From Xenorhabdus indica (GTDB lineage: Bacteria; Pseudomonadota; Gammaproteobacteria; Enterobacterales; Enterobacteriaceae): a DNA stretch of 64,000 bases. Shown here in pieces: positions 1-9,401 of the stretch (the stretch's first letter is position 1; every line of letters starts with the position of its first letter). Location of the stretch: contig NZ_NKHP01000004.1 of the NCBI RefSeq assembly GCF_014467235.1, positions 16,351-80,350 on the forward strand, in the 5' to 3' direction. Under the pieces are notes generated by a model. It saw nothing but the letters and a program-made list of their open reading frames with translations, was not told the DNA's origin and did not search any database. The position numbers and the translations under genes are program-made.

Positions 1-92
1 ACTCTTAGTGTGCGTTGAAGAATTTATGACCGCCTTTTCATCAGGGCAACAGCCGGGAGTGAGAAAAATGAGTGTATCGTTATTATGAAAGC

Positions 93-323
93 TTATTTAT
101 ACTCTCCATTGACATCATAAACATCATATACCCCGCCACCTCTACTATAGAGATAGCCAATACAAAGACCTGTTTCATCGTCGATGATAGGAGATGATTT
201 TGTTATTTTATCTTTATTTTTTTGTGGTTCAGTTGAAAAAAACTCATTCCCGGAAAGCGGAGAGTTGAAAGTGTAATATCTCCCATTATCACTAAGTTTT
301 AAATACCCATTTTCATCATTCAT
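93..323 (-). CDS. Small hypothetical protein (76 aa)
   Basis: I do not recognise this protein. It is short, hydrophilic and rich in Asn, Asp, Gly and Tyr, with no signal peptide or membrane segment and a Tyr/Asp/Gly-rich C-terminus (GGGVYDVYDVNGEY). It is probably a real gene because an AAGGA ribosome-binding site lies about 7 nt upstream of the ATG and the codons look ordinary. It sits downstream of the receptor operon terminator on the same strand, so it probably has its own promoter in the AT-rich 324-485 stretch. A cytoplasmic immunity-like or effector-associated small protein is conceivable, but nothing in the sequence proves it. Confidence 0.55.
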   Translation of the reverse strand: MNDENGYLKLSDNGRYYTFNSPLSGNEFFSTEPQKNKDKITKSSPIIDDETGLCIGYLYSRGGGVYDVYDVNGEYK

Positions 324-485
324 TATAATCCTTATGATATTATTTTAATTAGAAATAAAACTTATAAATAAGAATGCATACTATATATAGTATGGCGAAC
401 ATCTAAAAAATAAACAATTTTAAAATTTGTGGTAATAATAAGAAAACGAAAGATTTTTGATACAATAATATATAAAAAAGATATG

Positions 486-511
486 TAAAAAAGTGGTGCA
501 TACGCACCACT
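486..511 (-). terminator. Rho-independent terminator of the haem receptor operon
   Basis: On the minus strand a perfect 8-bp stem (AGTGGTGC / GCACCACT) with a 4-nt loop is followed directly by a run of T (positions 491-486). It lies about 50 nt after the receptor stop codon, the expected place for the end of that transcript. Confidence 0.8.
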
Positions 512-529
512 ATTATTTCTATTAATTGT

Positions 530-569
530 TATCAAAAACATAGTTATCAGAAACATAGTTATCAGAAGC
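530..569. repeat. 15-bp direct repeat at the receptor stop codon
   Basis: Two full copies and one partial copy of a 15-bp unit (minus-strand reading TGATAACTATGTTTY) follow each other from the receptor stop codon outward. Each copy begins with the in-frame stops TGA TAA, so the array creates tandem stop codons. It probably arose by slippage. Confidence 0.6.
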
Positions 570-2814
570 GAACTTCTGCACTCATAACATAAGTTCTGCC
601 GCGGGCTGTTTGAGCTACAACTTCCCCTTCCGATATATTTGGTGAAGAATTCATGCGATTCAGGGCATCTGCATAGTTTTTGTTAGCCACGTTCTGTACA
701 GAAAATTTAACAGAAATATTCTTATTGATTTGATAATCCGTATATAAATCAATAATGGTCGGTATCTTATGATCTTCTACCATTTTATTACTGATTTCCG
801 CATTTCCATCTACATTAGAATCTTGGTGATAAGACTGACCTGTATATTTCACTATCGCACCAACACGAATTTTTTCTTCCAGTAAACGAACGCCAGTATC
901 CAATGTCATATAACGCTTCGGTAACTGAGATGCGTAGCTTGTTCCCATAATACTTGCCGAAAGTGAGGCTGGCTGTTGTGTTTTCTGCTGGCTATATGCT
1001 AATAAGCTGTAGAATATACCAGCATCATAATTGACCGAAAGCTCATAGCCACGCATAGTTACCGGTGTCAGACTATTACCATAAATATATATATTAAAGT
1101 TAGGATCAACCCCTCCCCACTCTTCATCTGTCAATGTTCCATCATTTTTACAAATTCTACCTTCTGCACAAACCAGATAAGATTCACTGAAGATATAATT
1201 TTTGATTTTGGTATGAAACATCGTTGCTTTTAAACGGAATGAATCCCCTTCTATAAATAAATTCGGACGATAACTATTAAACCCAATCTGATAAGTATCT
1301 GCCGTTTCTCCTTTCAGGAATGGATTCATAGAAATTCCGCCTTCATTGGAATAGAAAACTTCCTGTGTATTTGGTGCCCGCATTGCATGAGTATAAGTTA
1401 TGAATGGCTGGAATGCAGGTGTAATTTCTGCTGATAATAGAATACTTGGATTAAATCCACGTGATTTAATATCTAATTGTGCTTCTCCCTGTGGGAAACA
1501 GTTTACTCTCTTATCACAAGCTGGTTTTTTTCCCTTTATGCTGGAGTCTAAATAGCTTAATCCCAAATTAGCAGTATAAATACCATGTTCAATTTTTAAC
1601 TGACTGTAAATACTTTTAATATCTTGCTTCCCGCTTGGTGAAAATGGATTGCGTTTCTCTGAGGATTTATATTCTCCACTAAGTCCGATGCCTGTTTTTC
1701 TTTTGTACTCACTGTGCATCAATTTACTACCAAGAGTAAACGCAAAGTCTGTATCACCATAATTAAACCGGCTGGTATTTTTAATATCAATAGCATCAGA
1801 TTTATTATGTGATTCACCTTTACCTAATCCACTCATAGGATTAACAAAGGACTGTTCATTCTTTCCTGAACTAAGTAAAATCTTAGTATCAATTAATTCA
1901 CTAAATGGTGTGTAGTGATATTTCAAATAATAATCATAGCTATCGACATGACGTTTAGTAAACTTATTATGATAAAAACGTCCAGACAACTCCAAATCAT
2001 GAAAATCATTTGGCTTAATATTTATTTTCATCAATTGTGAATTTGGTCTCTGTTTAAATGCCTTATCCGTACCAAATTCTTCGCTGCTGATACCCATGCC
2101 ATTTTTGTAGTGAGCATCAATACTGTGACCACTAACAGCAAGCATAGCACCAATGGAACCTTCTGAGCTGAACGCCTGCTTTTTTCCTGCAATAGTAATC
2201 ATGCCGTTTTTACCTATGCCATTAGTACCATAAGTTGATTTAGCCCGTATACCCAGTTTGTTGCCCTCGAAAATAACATCATCAATCCCAATGGTACGAA
2301 AGTTAGCACTTCCCACCAACGCATTGACTGAATCACCATCGTTAGCCTGCCCACGATCAATATCTGTCCGGATAATAAAATTAGGGTCAATCAAAGTACC
2401 AAACTGATTATAAGGCATTCCCCCGTGCCCAAATGAATTCGGAGCTATACCATAAAAACTCTGGCTAACACCGTCTACCATCATATTGACACGGCCAAAA
2501 CCACTTAATCCACGGATATTGACAGCGACTGTTCCCTGACTTGCATCCATCTGAGTGTAAGTCCCCGGCAAACTCCGCAATACGCTATCCATAGATTCAA
2601 GTTTATTATCTTCCCCTACAGAACTATAAGCACCGGGTTTTTCCATTGCTTCAATTTGCGGCGAATTCTTATTATCCTGAGAACCTGAAACTTTCAGTGT
2701 GCTAAATCGCATGACTTTTTGATTTTTATTGTCATTTGTATTTTCAGCATAAGCCAATCCCTGAAGCCCAATAAATACTGCGCTGGCTCCAGCTATTTTT
2801 GCCATGATTTTCAT
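562..2814 (-). CDS. TonB-dependent haem/haemoglobin-type outer-membrane receptor
   Basis: This is an outer-membrane beta-barrel receptor of the haemoglobin/transferrin/lactoferrin-type TonB-dependent family (about 750 aa, HasR/HemR-like). It would import haem or a haemoprotein-bound ligand into the periplasm using TonB energy. Visible features are a signal peptide ending in AYA, a plug domain with the RGLSGFGRVNMMVDGV stretch that is typical of this family, a long barrel with alternating aromatic strands, the NVANKNYAD motif near the end, and the C-terminal Phe (SAEVRF) needed for barrel assembly. A start at 2823 would leave AGGA touching the ATG. I chose the ATG at 2814, which has AGGA 8 nt upstream. 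It is the last gene of the tonB-peptidase-receptor set and is followed by a terminator. The exact ligand cannot be read from the sequence. Confidence 0.85.
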   Translation of the reverse strand: MKIMAKIAGASAVFIGLQGLAYAENTNDNKNQKVMRFSTLKVSGSQDNKNSPQIEAMEKPGAYSSVGEDNKLESMDSVLRSLPGTYTQMDASQGTVAVNIRGLSGFGRVNMMVDGVSQSFYGIAPNSFGHGGMPYNQFGTLIDPNFIIRTDIDRGQANDGDSVNALVGSANFRTIGIDDVIFEGNKLGIRAKSTYGTNGIGKNGMITIAGKKQAFSSEGSIGAMLAVSGHSIDAHYKNGMGISSEEFGTDKAFKQRPNSQLMKINIKPNDFHDLELSGRFYHNKFTKRHVDSYDYYLKYHYTPFSELIDTKILLSSGKNEQSFVNPMSGLGKGESHNKSDAIDIKNTSRFNYGDTDFAFTLGSKLMHSEYKRKTGIGLSGEYKSSEKRNPFSPSGKQDIKSIYSQLKIEHGIYTANLGLSYLDSSIKGKKPACDKRVNCFPQGEAQLDIKSRGFNPSILLSAEITPAFQPFITYTHAMRAPNTQEVFYSNEGGISMNPFLKGETADTYQIGFNSYRPNLFIEGDSFRLKATMFHTKIKNYIFSESYLVCAEGRICKNDGTLTDEEWGGVDPNFNIYIYGNSLTPVTMRGYELSVNYDAGIFYSLLAYSQQKTQQPASLSASIMGTSYASQLPKRYMTLDTGVRLLEEKIRVGAIVKYTGQSYHQDSNVDGNAEISNKMVEDHKIPTIIDLYTDYQINKNISVKFSVQNVANKNYADALNRMNSSPNISEGEVVAQTARGRTYVMSAEVRF

Positions 2815-2937
2815 TAATATCATCCTAAATCAAAAAATATTCATTAAGGCTCACATTGCTTCGCAAATTTGGCGATAAAAAATCCGGATACTGATAAATA
2901 ATTACCAGCATCCATAATTATTAATATATATTTTTTA

Positions 2938-5127
2938 TTAATCTTTTAAGGTTGGAAAATATGTTTTAGCATCATCCAACATAAGCAGAAAACTATAATC
3001 AAGAGCGATATCATTTAATCGGTTAAAACGCCCCGGCTTTCCGCCATGACCGGTATCCATGTTGGTTTCCAATAACAACAGGCTATTCCCTTTTTTCATT
3101 TCCCTTAATTTAGCCACCCACTTTGCAGGCTCCCAATATTGTACCTGAGAGTCATGTAAACCCGTCGTCACTAATAAATGGGGATAACGCTGGTGTTTAA
3201 TATTATCGTAAGGGCTATAAGATTTAATACGGAAATAAACTTCCTTATTATTCGGATTTCCCCACTCGTCATATTCACCTGTTGTTAAAGGAATAGAGGG
3301 ATCAAGCATGGTAGTCACAACATCAACAAAAGGAACTTTAGCAATCACACCACGGTATAACTCCGGTGCCTGATTAATCACCGTCCCCATCAGTAAGCCG
3401 CCTGCACTGCCACCTTCCGCATAAACACGCTTACTGTCACCATATCCATCAGCAATTAATGTCTTAGTCGCATCAATAAAATCGTGGAAACTGTTCATCT
3501 TATTTTCGAGCTTACCTTGCAGATACCAGTTCCGGCCTAAGTCGCCACCACCACGTATGTGCACCAAAGCATAAACAAAACCACGATCCAGAAGACTCAG
3601 CATTGGAGAGCTAAAATACGGGTCCATGCTGATACCATAAGCACCATAGCCATAAATCAGAATTGGGTTCTGGCCTTTTTCAAACAGAGACTTACGGTAA
3701 ACCAGAGAAACAGGGACTTCCACACCATCTCTGGCTTTTATCCAGATACGCTGGCTTTCATAGTTCTCTTTATTGAATCCTTTAACTTCTTGCTGTTTCA
3801 GCAATTCACGTTCGCCCGTTTGCATATTCCATTGGAATACAGAACTTGGAGTTGTCAGAGATGAATAGCTATAACGCAGTAAATCAGTATTTGGCTCCGG
3901 GTTATAACTTAGTGATGCCATATAGGCTGGATCGTCAAACTTAACCCGTTTTTCCTGCTGCGTTTTCCAGTCAATCTGACGGATTGAAGTTAATCCCTTT
4001 GTACGCTCCTGCACCACTAACCAATTGTTGAACAGTTCAAAATCTTCTAAATCAGTATTTTCCTGTGGCGCAATCACCGTTTCCCATGGCTTATCGAGAG
4101 CTTCTGTCCGGTATAAACCAAATAATGGATTTTCATAGTTGGAGCGGATATAAAATTGGCCACGGAAATGATCGACATAATATTCACGTCCAGCCTGACG
4201 AACAGAGAAAATCTGTGGTTCTAATTGTGGGTTATTAGCATCAATCAGTCGATATTCTGACGTTGAATAACTGGTAACCGAAATCAGAATATAATCAAGA
4301 GAAGTACTTTTCGAAATTGACAAACGGAAGCGATCATCATCTTCTTGATAGATTTTTTTATCCTGCTTCGTGTCTGTACCATATTGATGGCGAAATAGCT
4401 GGTAAGGCAGCAGGGTTTGTGGATCTCTGCGTACATAAAACAAAGTATTACCCTCATTAGCCCACAAAATATTGCCTGAAGTATTTTCTATGACATTATT
4501 CTGCCATTCATTATCAGCAAAGTTTTTGAAAGAAATTTGGTAGTTACGACGGCCTTGAGTATCTTCTGCTACAGCAATACGCTTATTGTCACGAGTAATC
4601 GCAAATCCACCGATTTGATAAAACTTATGGCCTTTTGCTCGTTCGTTACCATCAACCATTACCTGCCAGTCAGTTGAATTATCAACTGGCTTACGCTGAT
4701 AGATTGGAAAATCTTTTCCTGCCTGATAAACGGTACGATAAATATAACCATTGTAAGTATAAGGAACTGACTGGTCTTCTTTACTCATTCTGCCAGTCAT
4801 TTCGTTATACAGTGTTTTCCGCAACTCTTGCCCAGATTCCAGCACCTCTGCGGTATGCTTATTTTCAGCCGTCAAATAATCAATGACTTCTTTATCCTGA
4901 CGGTTATCGTCACGTAACCAGTAATAATTATCAATGCGAGTATCACCATGAATAGTTATTGCATGTGGCTGTTTTTTTGCCATAGGCGGCACCATGTTTT
5001 CCTCCATCGCGATGGTCGTAACACTATTACTTAATAAACTTCCCCCCAACAAAAAACTAAGTATGATCCTTTTTGTTAGCACGGCTTTTTGGTTTTTTGG
5101 TGAAAACACCGTTTTATACTGTGACAT
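2938..5127 (-). CDS. ptrB: Oligopeptidase B-like S9A serine peptidase with export signal
   Basis: Prolyl-oligopeptidase family member most like oligopeptidase B (protease II), which cleaves short peptides after Arg or Lys. It has an N-terminal beta-propeller (YYWLRDD, about residues 60-430) and a C-terminal alpha/beta-hydrolase with GGSAGG (Ser about 574), LHDSQV (Asp about 659) and TGHGG (His about 694). At 729 aa it is longer than the usual roughly 686-aa cytosolic enzyme. The extra N-terminus carries basic residues followed by a hydrophobic stretch (KRIILSFLLGGSLL) that looks like a signal peptide, so it probably acts in the periplasm or outside the cell. AGGA lies 8 nt upstream of the ATG. 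The gene starts 24 nt after the tonB-like gene, so it is co-transcribed with an iron-uptake operon. That suggests digestion of peptides released from haemoproteins, which is inference. Confidence 0.85.
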   Translation of the reverse strand: MSQYKTVFSPKNQKAVLTKRIILSFLLGGSLLSNSVTTIAMEENMVPPMAKKQPHAITIHGDTRIDNYYWLRDDNRQDKEVIDYLTAENKHTAEVLESGQELRKTLYNEMTGRMSKEDQSVPYTYNGYIYRTVYQAGKDFPIYQRKPVDNSTDWQVMVDGNERAKGHKFYQIGGFAITRDNKRIAVAEDTQGRRNYQISFKNFADNEWQNNVIENTSGNILWANEGNTLFYVRRDPQTLLPYQLFRHQYGTDTKQDKKIYQEDDDRFRLSISKSTSLDYILISVTSYSTSEYRLIDANNPQLEPQIFSVRQAGREYYVDHFRGQFYIRSNYENPLFGLYRTEALDKPWETVIAPQENTDLEDFELFNNWLVVQERTKGLTSIRQIDWKTQQEKRVKFDDPAYMASLSYNPEPNTDLLRYSYSSLTTPSSVFQWNMQTGERELLKQQEVKGFNKENYESQRIWIKARDGVEVPVSLVYRKSLFEKGQNPILIYGYGAYGISMDPYFSSPMLSLLDRGFVYALVHIRGGGDLGRNWYLQGKLENKMNSFHDFIDATKTLIADGYGDSKRVYAEGGSAGGLLMGTVINQAPELYRGVIAKVPFVDVVTTMLDPSIPLTTGEYDEWGNPNNKEVYFRIKSYSPYDNIKHQRYPHLLVTTGLHDSQVQYWEPAKWVAKLREMKKGNSLLLLETNMDTGHGGKPGRFNRLNDIALDYSFLLMLDDAKTYFPTLKD

Positions 5128-5151
5128 GCCATTCGTCCTATTTTTTTATTG

Positions 5152-5955
5152 TTAGTGAGATAAAGTGAAATCAATTGGCAGTTCAACTGTAACACTGCCA
5201 TTGGTTAAAATGACATCAGGTGGAGCTGGTAAAGGCTGTGCTCTTTCCAATACAAGCCTTGCTTCTCGGTCAAGTGAGTTCGTCCCGGAACGTCTTACTA
5301 ATTCACCGTCAATCACTGCACCAAATTGATTAACCGTGAATTTCACCATTGGACGCCCTGTCCGTTTTCTTCTCTGAGCATCTGCCGGATATCTTTTATA
5401 ACGGTTTAAATGACCACTAACCTCAGCCTGCCAAACTGCTTTTGCATCAGCAACTGCATCCGAGTTACTTTCATAAGATGCGGCTGTTCGGGAAGTCACA
5501 TTATCCGCTGTAGCGCTACTGGTTGTTGGTGCTGAACGACTCTGGGATTTTTCACTTTCCTGCTCTTTTGCCTTCACTCGCTTAACAGGTTGGGCTTTTT
5601 TAGGTGCATCCTGCTCTTTTTGTTTTTTCTTTGGCTTATGAACTAAAATCTGTGCTTCTTCATTCACCGCCAATTTGGGCATACTGATTTCATCAACCTT
5701 GCTTTCTTGTTGATGGCTGGCAACAGATAATAATTGTTCAATACCAATCGGTTGTTTTTCGACCTTACGTATTGCTTCTGTCTGTAGTGATACTTCCATC
5801 ATAACCGCAGGTGGAGGCAAAAATTCCTCAAGATCAAGATCCTGCGGTTTATAAATCAACCATCCGACCAATAAGGCATGAAGTGTGATAGCAGCGAGAA
5901 AGGATTTTGTCACGTGACCAACGTGAGTGGTTTGATACGTTGTATACGTCAACAT
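5152..5955 (-). CDS. TonB/HasB-like energy transducer
   Basis: TonB-family protein (267 aa) that couples the inner-membrane proton-motive force, via ExbB/ExbD, to outer-membrane receptors. It has one N-terminal transmembrane anchor (about residues 18-36, with the Ser/His pattern of TonB anchors), a short PPP segment, a long Lys/Glu-rich periplasmic linker (KPKKKQKEQ...) in place of a long Pro-rich region, and a C-terminal TonB domain (KRYPADAQRRKRTGRP..., ending in LPIDFTL). Its location next to a TonB-dependent receptor makes it a dedicated, HasB-like TonB. No clear Shine-Dalgarno is visible, so the start is the first ATG of the frame. A strong Fur-box match lies 34 nt upstream, implying iron repression. 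Confidence 0.85.
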   Translation of the reverse strand: MLTYTTYQTTHVGHVTKSFLAAITLHALLVGWLIYKPQDLDLEEFLPPPAVMMEVSLQTEAIRKVEKQPIGIEQLLSVASHQQESKVDEISMPKLAVNEEAQILVHKPKKKQKEQDAPKKAQPVKRVKAKEQESEKSQSRSAPTTSSATADNVTSRTAASYESNSDAVADAKAVWQAEVSGHLNRYKRYPADAQRRKRTGRPMVKFTVNQFGAVIDGELVRRSGTNSLDREARLVLERAQPLPAPPDVILTNGSVTVELPIDFTLSH

Positions 5956-5988
5956 TTTTTATAACACATTATGTCAAAGATAAATTCA

Positions 5989-6007
5989 GATAATGATAAT
6001 CAATTGA
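5989..6007. promoter_or_regulatory. Fur box upstream of the tonB-like gene
   Basis: GATAATGATAATCAATTGA matches the 19-bp Fur consensus at 15 of 19 positions, including the first 14 in a row. It sits between the ChaN-type gene and the tonB-like gene, 34 nt upstream of the latter's start, so iron-dependent repression of tonB-peptidase-receptor is likely. Confidence 0.7.
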
Positions 6008-6067
6008 ATATATAAATGAAAACTATTTTTATTTATTAAGTTCATCACATCCTTGTGATAGATACCA

Positions 6068-6970
6068 CTAATTATTTACGTTACTGGTCACTTTAGGGGT
6101 AAACCAGACAAAATCAGCATATTCGTTGTTCAAAGAAACCCCTTGTTCAGCGATAACAAGCACAACAACCCGTTCATTGGGCGCTATTTTTTTCACATGC
6201 TGAGGTACACCCATCGTTTTTACGGCGTGATACCCTCCTGCAAATAACAACGCTGGTGATGGCGCTTTCATCAATTGTTCTGCCATTCGCTGATCACGTA
6301 ATTGCTGAATTTTGCTCATGGCAGAGAGAGATAGTTCATCTATATTTCCACCATGGGAATTTTTGATAGTGTCGTCGATACGTTTTTTGACATCACCGGA
6401 AACTAGTGAAGTTCTATCTCCAGCCCTGTAATTTTTGTATGCCTGATCGACTTCACTACGATCCAAGTTTGCCGCTAACAATGGGTAAGGTGCTTTCATC
6501 AGCTCCACAACCAGTTTTCCATATAACACCCAAGGCCAGCCTTGCTGCCACGCTAATAGATTTTTAATGCGTTCATCTCTGACTATTGGATTTCCCTGCA
6601 ACCAGCTTTTCACTTTGTTCACTTTCTCTTGCTGGTCTGGGTTTATCATTTCCAGTAATACAGAGCCATGAGGGCGTTTTTGCTCAAGTTGTTGAACCAG
6701 CCATAACTCGATTTGATGATGATAAGGATTATCGTGTTTTTCACCCACAATGATTCTGGGATAGGTTGCCAATTGTTCGAGCAATTCATCAGAAGTGATA
6801 GATTTGCCTGCGTTCATATCAAGCAAAGCACCTGATTGGGTTAACTCACTGGGAAGAGATTGTTTTACTTCTTGAGAGTTATATTGAGTGGTAGTCAGTG
6901 ATGTTGCACAACCACCAAGCAGGAAAGCACATACCAAAAAAGTTGTTTTTATATAAATAGATTTTTTCAT
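6068..6970 (-). CDS. ChaN-family haem-binding lipoprotein
   Basis: Predicted lipoprotein (300 aa) of the ChaN/DUF399 family, whose members bind haem and are linked to iron and haem uptake. A signal peptide with lipobox LLGGC places the lipidated Cys near residue 21. The family core is visible as VGEKHDNPYHHQIELWLVQQL (around residues 75-95), LLEMI, and near the end LLFAGGYHAVKTMGVP. The His residues in these motifs are plausible haem ligands. It lies upstream of tonB-peptidase-receptor on the same strand, with its own Fur-box-containing upstream region, and so fits as the lipoprotein component of the haem system. Whether it faces the periplasm or the outer surface cannot be told. Confidence 0.8.
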   Translation of the reverse strand: MKKSIYIKTTFLVCAFLLGGCATSLTTTQYNSQEVKQSLPSELTQSGALLDMNAGKSITSDELLEQLATYPRIIVGEKHDNPYHHQIELWLVQQLEQKRPHGSVLLEMINPDQQEKVNKVKSWLQGNPIVRDERIKNLLAWQQGWPWVLYGKLVVELMKAPYPLLAANLDRSEVDQAYKNYRAGDRTSLVSGDVKKRIDDTIKNSHGGNIDELSLSAMSKIQQLRDQRMAEQLMKAPSPALLFAGGYHAVKTMGVPQHVKKIAPNERVVVLVIAEQGVSLNNEYADFVWFTPKVTSNVNN

Positions 6971-7030
6971 TGATATTCATTATCACATTAAAAATTTTCC
7001 TGCATATTATAGATAATGAGAATTATTTAC
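6971..7030. promoter_or_regulatory. Fur-box-like sites upstream of the ChaN-type lipoprotein
   Basis: Positions 7012-7030 (GATAATGAGAATTATTTAC) match the Fur consensus at 15 of 19 positions. A second half-site-rich stretch, TGATATTCATTATCA at 6971-6985, reads TGATAATGAATATCA on the other strand, also close to consensus. Both lie just upstream of the lipoprotein ATG, so Fur probably controls this gene too. Confidence 0.6.
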
Positions 7031-7066
7031 AAATAAAATACCCTGCCAGGCAAAGGCCCGGCAGGG
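7031..7066 (-). terminator. Rho-independent terminator of maeB
   Basis: On the minus strand a GC-rich hairpin (CCCTGCC / GGCAGGG arms, with further pairing inside) is followed by TATTTTATTT. It lies about 55 nt beyond the maeB stop and separates it from the Fur-controlled genes. Confidence 0.75.
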
Positions 7067-7121
7067 CTGCTTACTTATTCATCTTGTTTATTACTTCAAC
7101 CAGAATATTAATACGAATGAG

Positions 7122-9401
7122 TTATAGAGGGTCGGTTTGTGCTTCAACGGCGGCTAATGCCACCATGTTAACAATGCGACGAACAGAAGCGATCGGGGTC
7201 AATACATGTACTGGCTTTGAGACCCCCATCAATACCGGGCCAACCGTTACACCATCTGAGCCGGTAACACGTAATAGGTTATAACTAATACGTGCCGCTT
7301 CCATATTCGGCATAATCAACAGATTAGCAGAACCTTTTAATGGACTGTCCGGCATGATGTCACGACGAATACTTTCTACCAAGGCTGCATCACCATGCAT
7401 TTCACCGTCAATTTCCAGTGACGGAGCCATTTGCTGTACCAGTTCCAGCGTCTTACGCATTTTTTGTGCAGAAGCACAATCAGAAGAACCAAAACTTGAA
7501 CGCGATAATAAAGCAACCTTTGGTTCAATACCGAAACGACGTACAGTTTCAGCCGCCATCAGTGTGATTTCAGCCAATTCCTCTGGTGTCGGATCTTCAT
7601 TGACATAAGTGTCAGCAATAAAGGTATTCCCCATTGGCAACAATAAGGCATTCATTGCACCGGCTGTACACGCTCCTTGACGGAAACCAAGGACATCTTT
7701 TATAACTTGATAGTGTTCACCATAGCTGCCAACCGTACCACAAATTAGGCCATCCGCTTCACCACGATGTACCATGATGGCTCCGATCAATGTCGGATTA
7801 CCAATCACGGCGCGACGAGCCTGTTCCTGAGAAACACCACGACGTTTCATCAGTTGGTAATATTCCTGCCAGTATTCTTTGAAGCGCGGGTCATTTTCGT
7901 TGTTGACCACTTCAAAATCTTTATCGGCTTCAATGTGAAGCCCTTGCTTTTTGATACGCATCTCAATCACACTTGGGCGACCAATCAGGACAGGGAATGC
8001 CAATCCGAGAGACACGAGTTCCTGAGTTGCATGCAGCACCCGAATATCTTCCCCTTCCGCCAATACAATGCGTTTCTTCTCTTTTTTCGCCTGAGCGAAA
8101 ATCGGCTTCATAAATAAGTTGGTTTTGTAGACAAACTCACTCAGTTTTTCAATATAAGCGCCAAAATCAGCAATAGGACGTGTTGCAACACCAGAGTCCA
8201 TCGCCGCTTTCGCTACAGCAGGCGCAATTTTTACAATCAGCCGTGGATCAAATGGCTTCGGTATGATGTATTCAGGTCCAAAGAACAGATCCTGATCGCC
8301 ATATGCAGAAGCAACTTCCTGACTCTGTTCAGCCAATGCCAGATCTGCAATTGCATGCACACAGGCCAGTTTCATCTCTTCATTAATGGTGGTTGCCCCA
8401 ACATCCAGTGCGCCACGGAAGATGAATGGGAAGCAGAGTACATTGTTAACTTGATTAGGATAATCAGAACGGCCAGTGCAAATAATCGCATCAGGACGCA
8501 CAGCTTTTGCCAGTGGTGGCAAAATCTCAGGTTCCGGATTTGCCAAAGCCATAATGAGCGGATCTTTCGCCATGGTTTTGACCATCTCTGGTGTCAGAAC
8601 ACCCGGCCCGGAACATCCGAGAAAAATATCAGCATCGGGAATGACATCAGCGAGTGTACGGCTACCGTTATCCTCAATAGCATAATCAGCTTTGGTTTTT
8701 TCCATGTTTTCTTCGCGACCACGATAAATAACACCTTTCGAGTCACAAACAACAATATTTTCACGTTTTAAGCCCAAAGCCACCAGCAGATTCATACAGG
8801 CAATGGATGCTGCACCCGCACCAGACACTACCATCCGTACTTTACTGATGTCTTTATTAACAACGCGCAACCCGTTAAGTACTGCCGCAGTACAAATAAT
8901 TGCCGTACCATGCTGGTCATCATGGAATACAGGAATTTTCATCCGCTCACGAAGTTTCTGTTCAATGTAGAAACATTCTGGCGCTTTGATATCTTCAAGG
9001 TTGATACCACCAAAAGTCGGCTCCAACGCCGCAATGATATCGATTAATTTATCAGGATTGGACTCTTCAATTTCAATGTCAAAAACATCAATACCCGAGA
9101 ATTTTTTGAATAGCACCCCCTTCCCTTCCATGACAGGTTTACCCGCCAATGCCCCGATATTACCCAACCCCAATACGGCACTACCATTGGAGATAACAGC
9201 CACCAGATTACCACGTGCAGTATATTTATAAGCCGCCAATGGATTTTCTGCTATTTCAAGACAAGGAGCTGCGACACCTGGCGAATATGCTAAGGCTAAA
9301 TCACGCTGTGTAGTCAGCGGCTTAGTCGGAGTAACAGTGATTTTCCCCGGTTGTGGGAATTCATGAAAATCAAGGGCACTTTGTTTTAATTTTTCGTCCA
9401 T
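7122..9401 (-). CDS. maeB: NADP-dependent malic enzyme MaeB
   Basis: Cytosolic enzyme that oxidatively decarboxylates malate to pyruvate, giving NADPH. The 759-aa protein has the usual two-part layout. The malic enzyme half (about 1-430) shows [19 protein letters not shown] and the nucleotide-binding [16 protein letters not shown]. The phosphotransacetylase-like half (about 431-759) shows [15 protein letters not shown] and LLMPMGN-type segments; in this family it is regulatory (acetyl-CoA sensing) rather than catalytic. The start is supported by AAGGA 8 nt upstream of the ATG. It is monocistronic with its own terminator. Length and motifs match the enterobacterial protein with nothing unusual. 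Confidence 0.97.
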   Translation of the reverse strand: MDEKLKQSALDFHEFPQPGKITVTPTKPLTTQRDLALAYSPGVAAPCLEIAENPLAAYKYTARGNLVAVISNGSAVLGLGNIGALAGKPVMEGKGVLFKKFSGIDVFDIEIEESNPDKLIDIIAALEPTFGGINLEDIKAPECFYIEQKLRERMKIPVFHDDQHGTAIICTAAVLNGLRVVNKDISKVRMVVSGAGAASIACMNLLVALGLKRENIVVCDSKGVIYRGREENMEKTKADYAIEDNGSRTLADVIPDADIFLGCSGPGVLTPEMVKTMAKDPLIMALANPEPEILPPLAKAVRPDAIICTGRSDYPNQVNNVLCFPFIFRGALDVGATTINEEMKLACVHAIADLALAEQSQEVASAYGDQDLFFGPEYIIPKPFDPRLIVKIAPAVAKAAMDSGVATRPIADFGAYIEKLSEFVYKTNLFMKPIFAQAKKEKKRIVLAEGEDIRVLHATQELVSLGLAFPVLIGRPSVIEMRIKKQGLHIEADKDFEVVNNENDPRFKEYWQEYYQLMKRRGVSQEQARRAVIGNPTLIGAIMVHRGEADGLICGTVGSYGEHYQVIKDVLGFRQGACTAGAMNALLLPMGNTFIADTYVNEDPTPEELAEITLMAAETVRRFGIEPKVALLSRSSFGSSDCASAQKMRKTLELVQQMAPSLEIDGEMHGDAALVESIRRDIMPDSPLKGSANLLIMPNMEAARISYNLLRVTGSDGVTVGPVLMGVSKPVHVLTPIASVRRIVNMVALAAVEAQTDPL

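Noticed and set aside
362..556. Minus-strand 64-codon hydrophobic frame between the small protein gene and the receptor
   Set aside because: It runs through the receptor terminator and the 15-bp repeat, is AT-driven (Ile/Phe/Tyr), and has no ribosome-binding site.
2815..2823. Start of the receptor at 2823
   Set aside because: The AGGA motif abuts that ATG (AGGATG); the ATG at 2814 has proper spacing.
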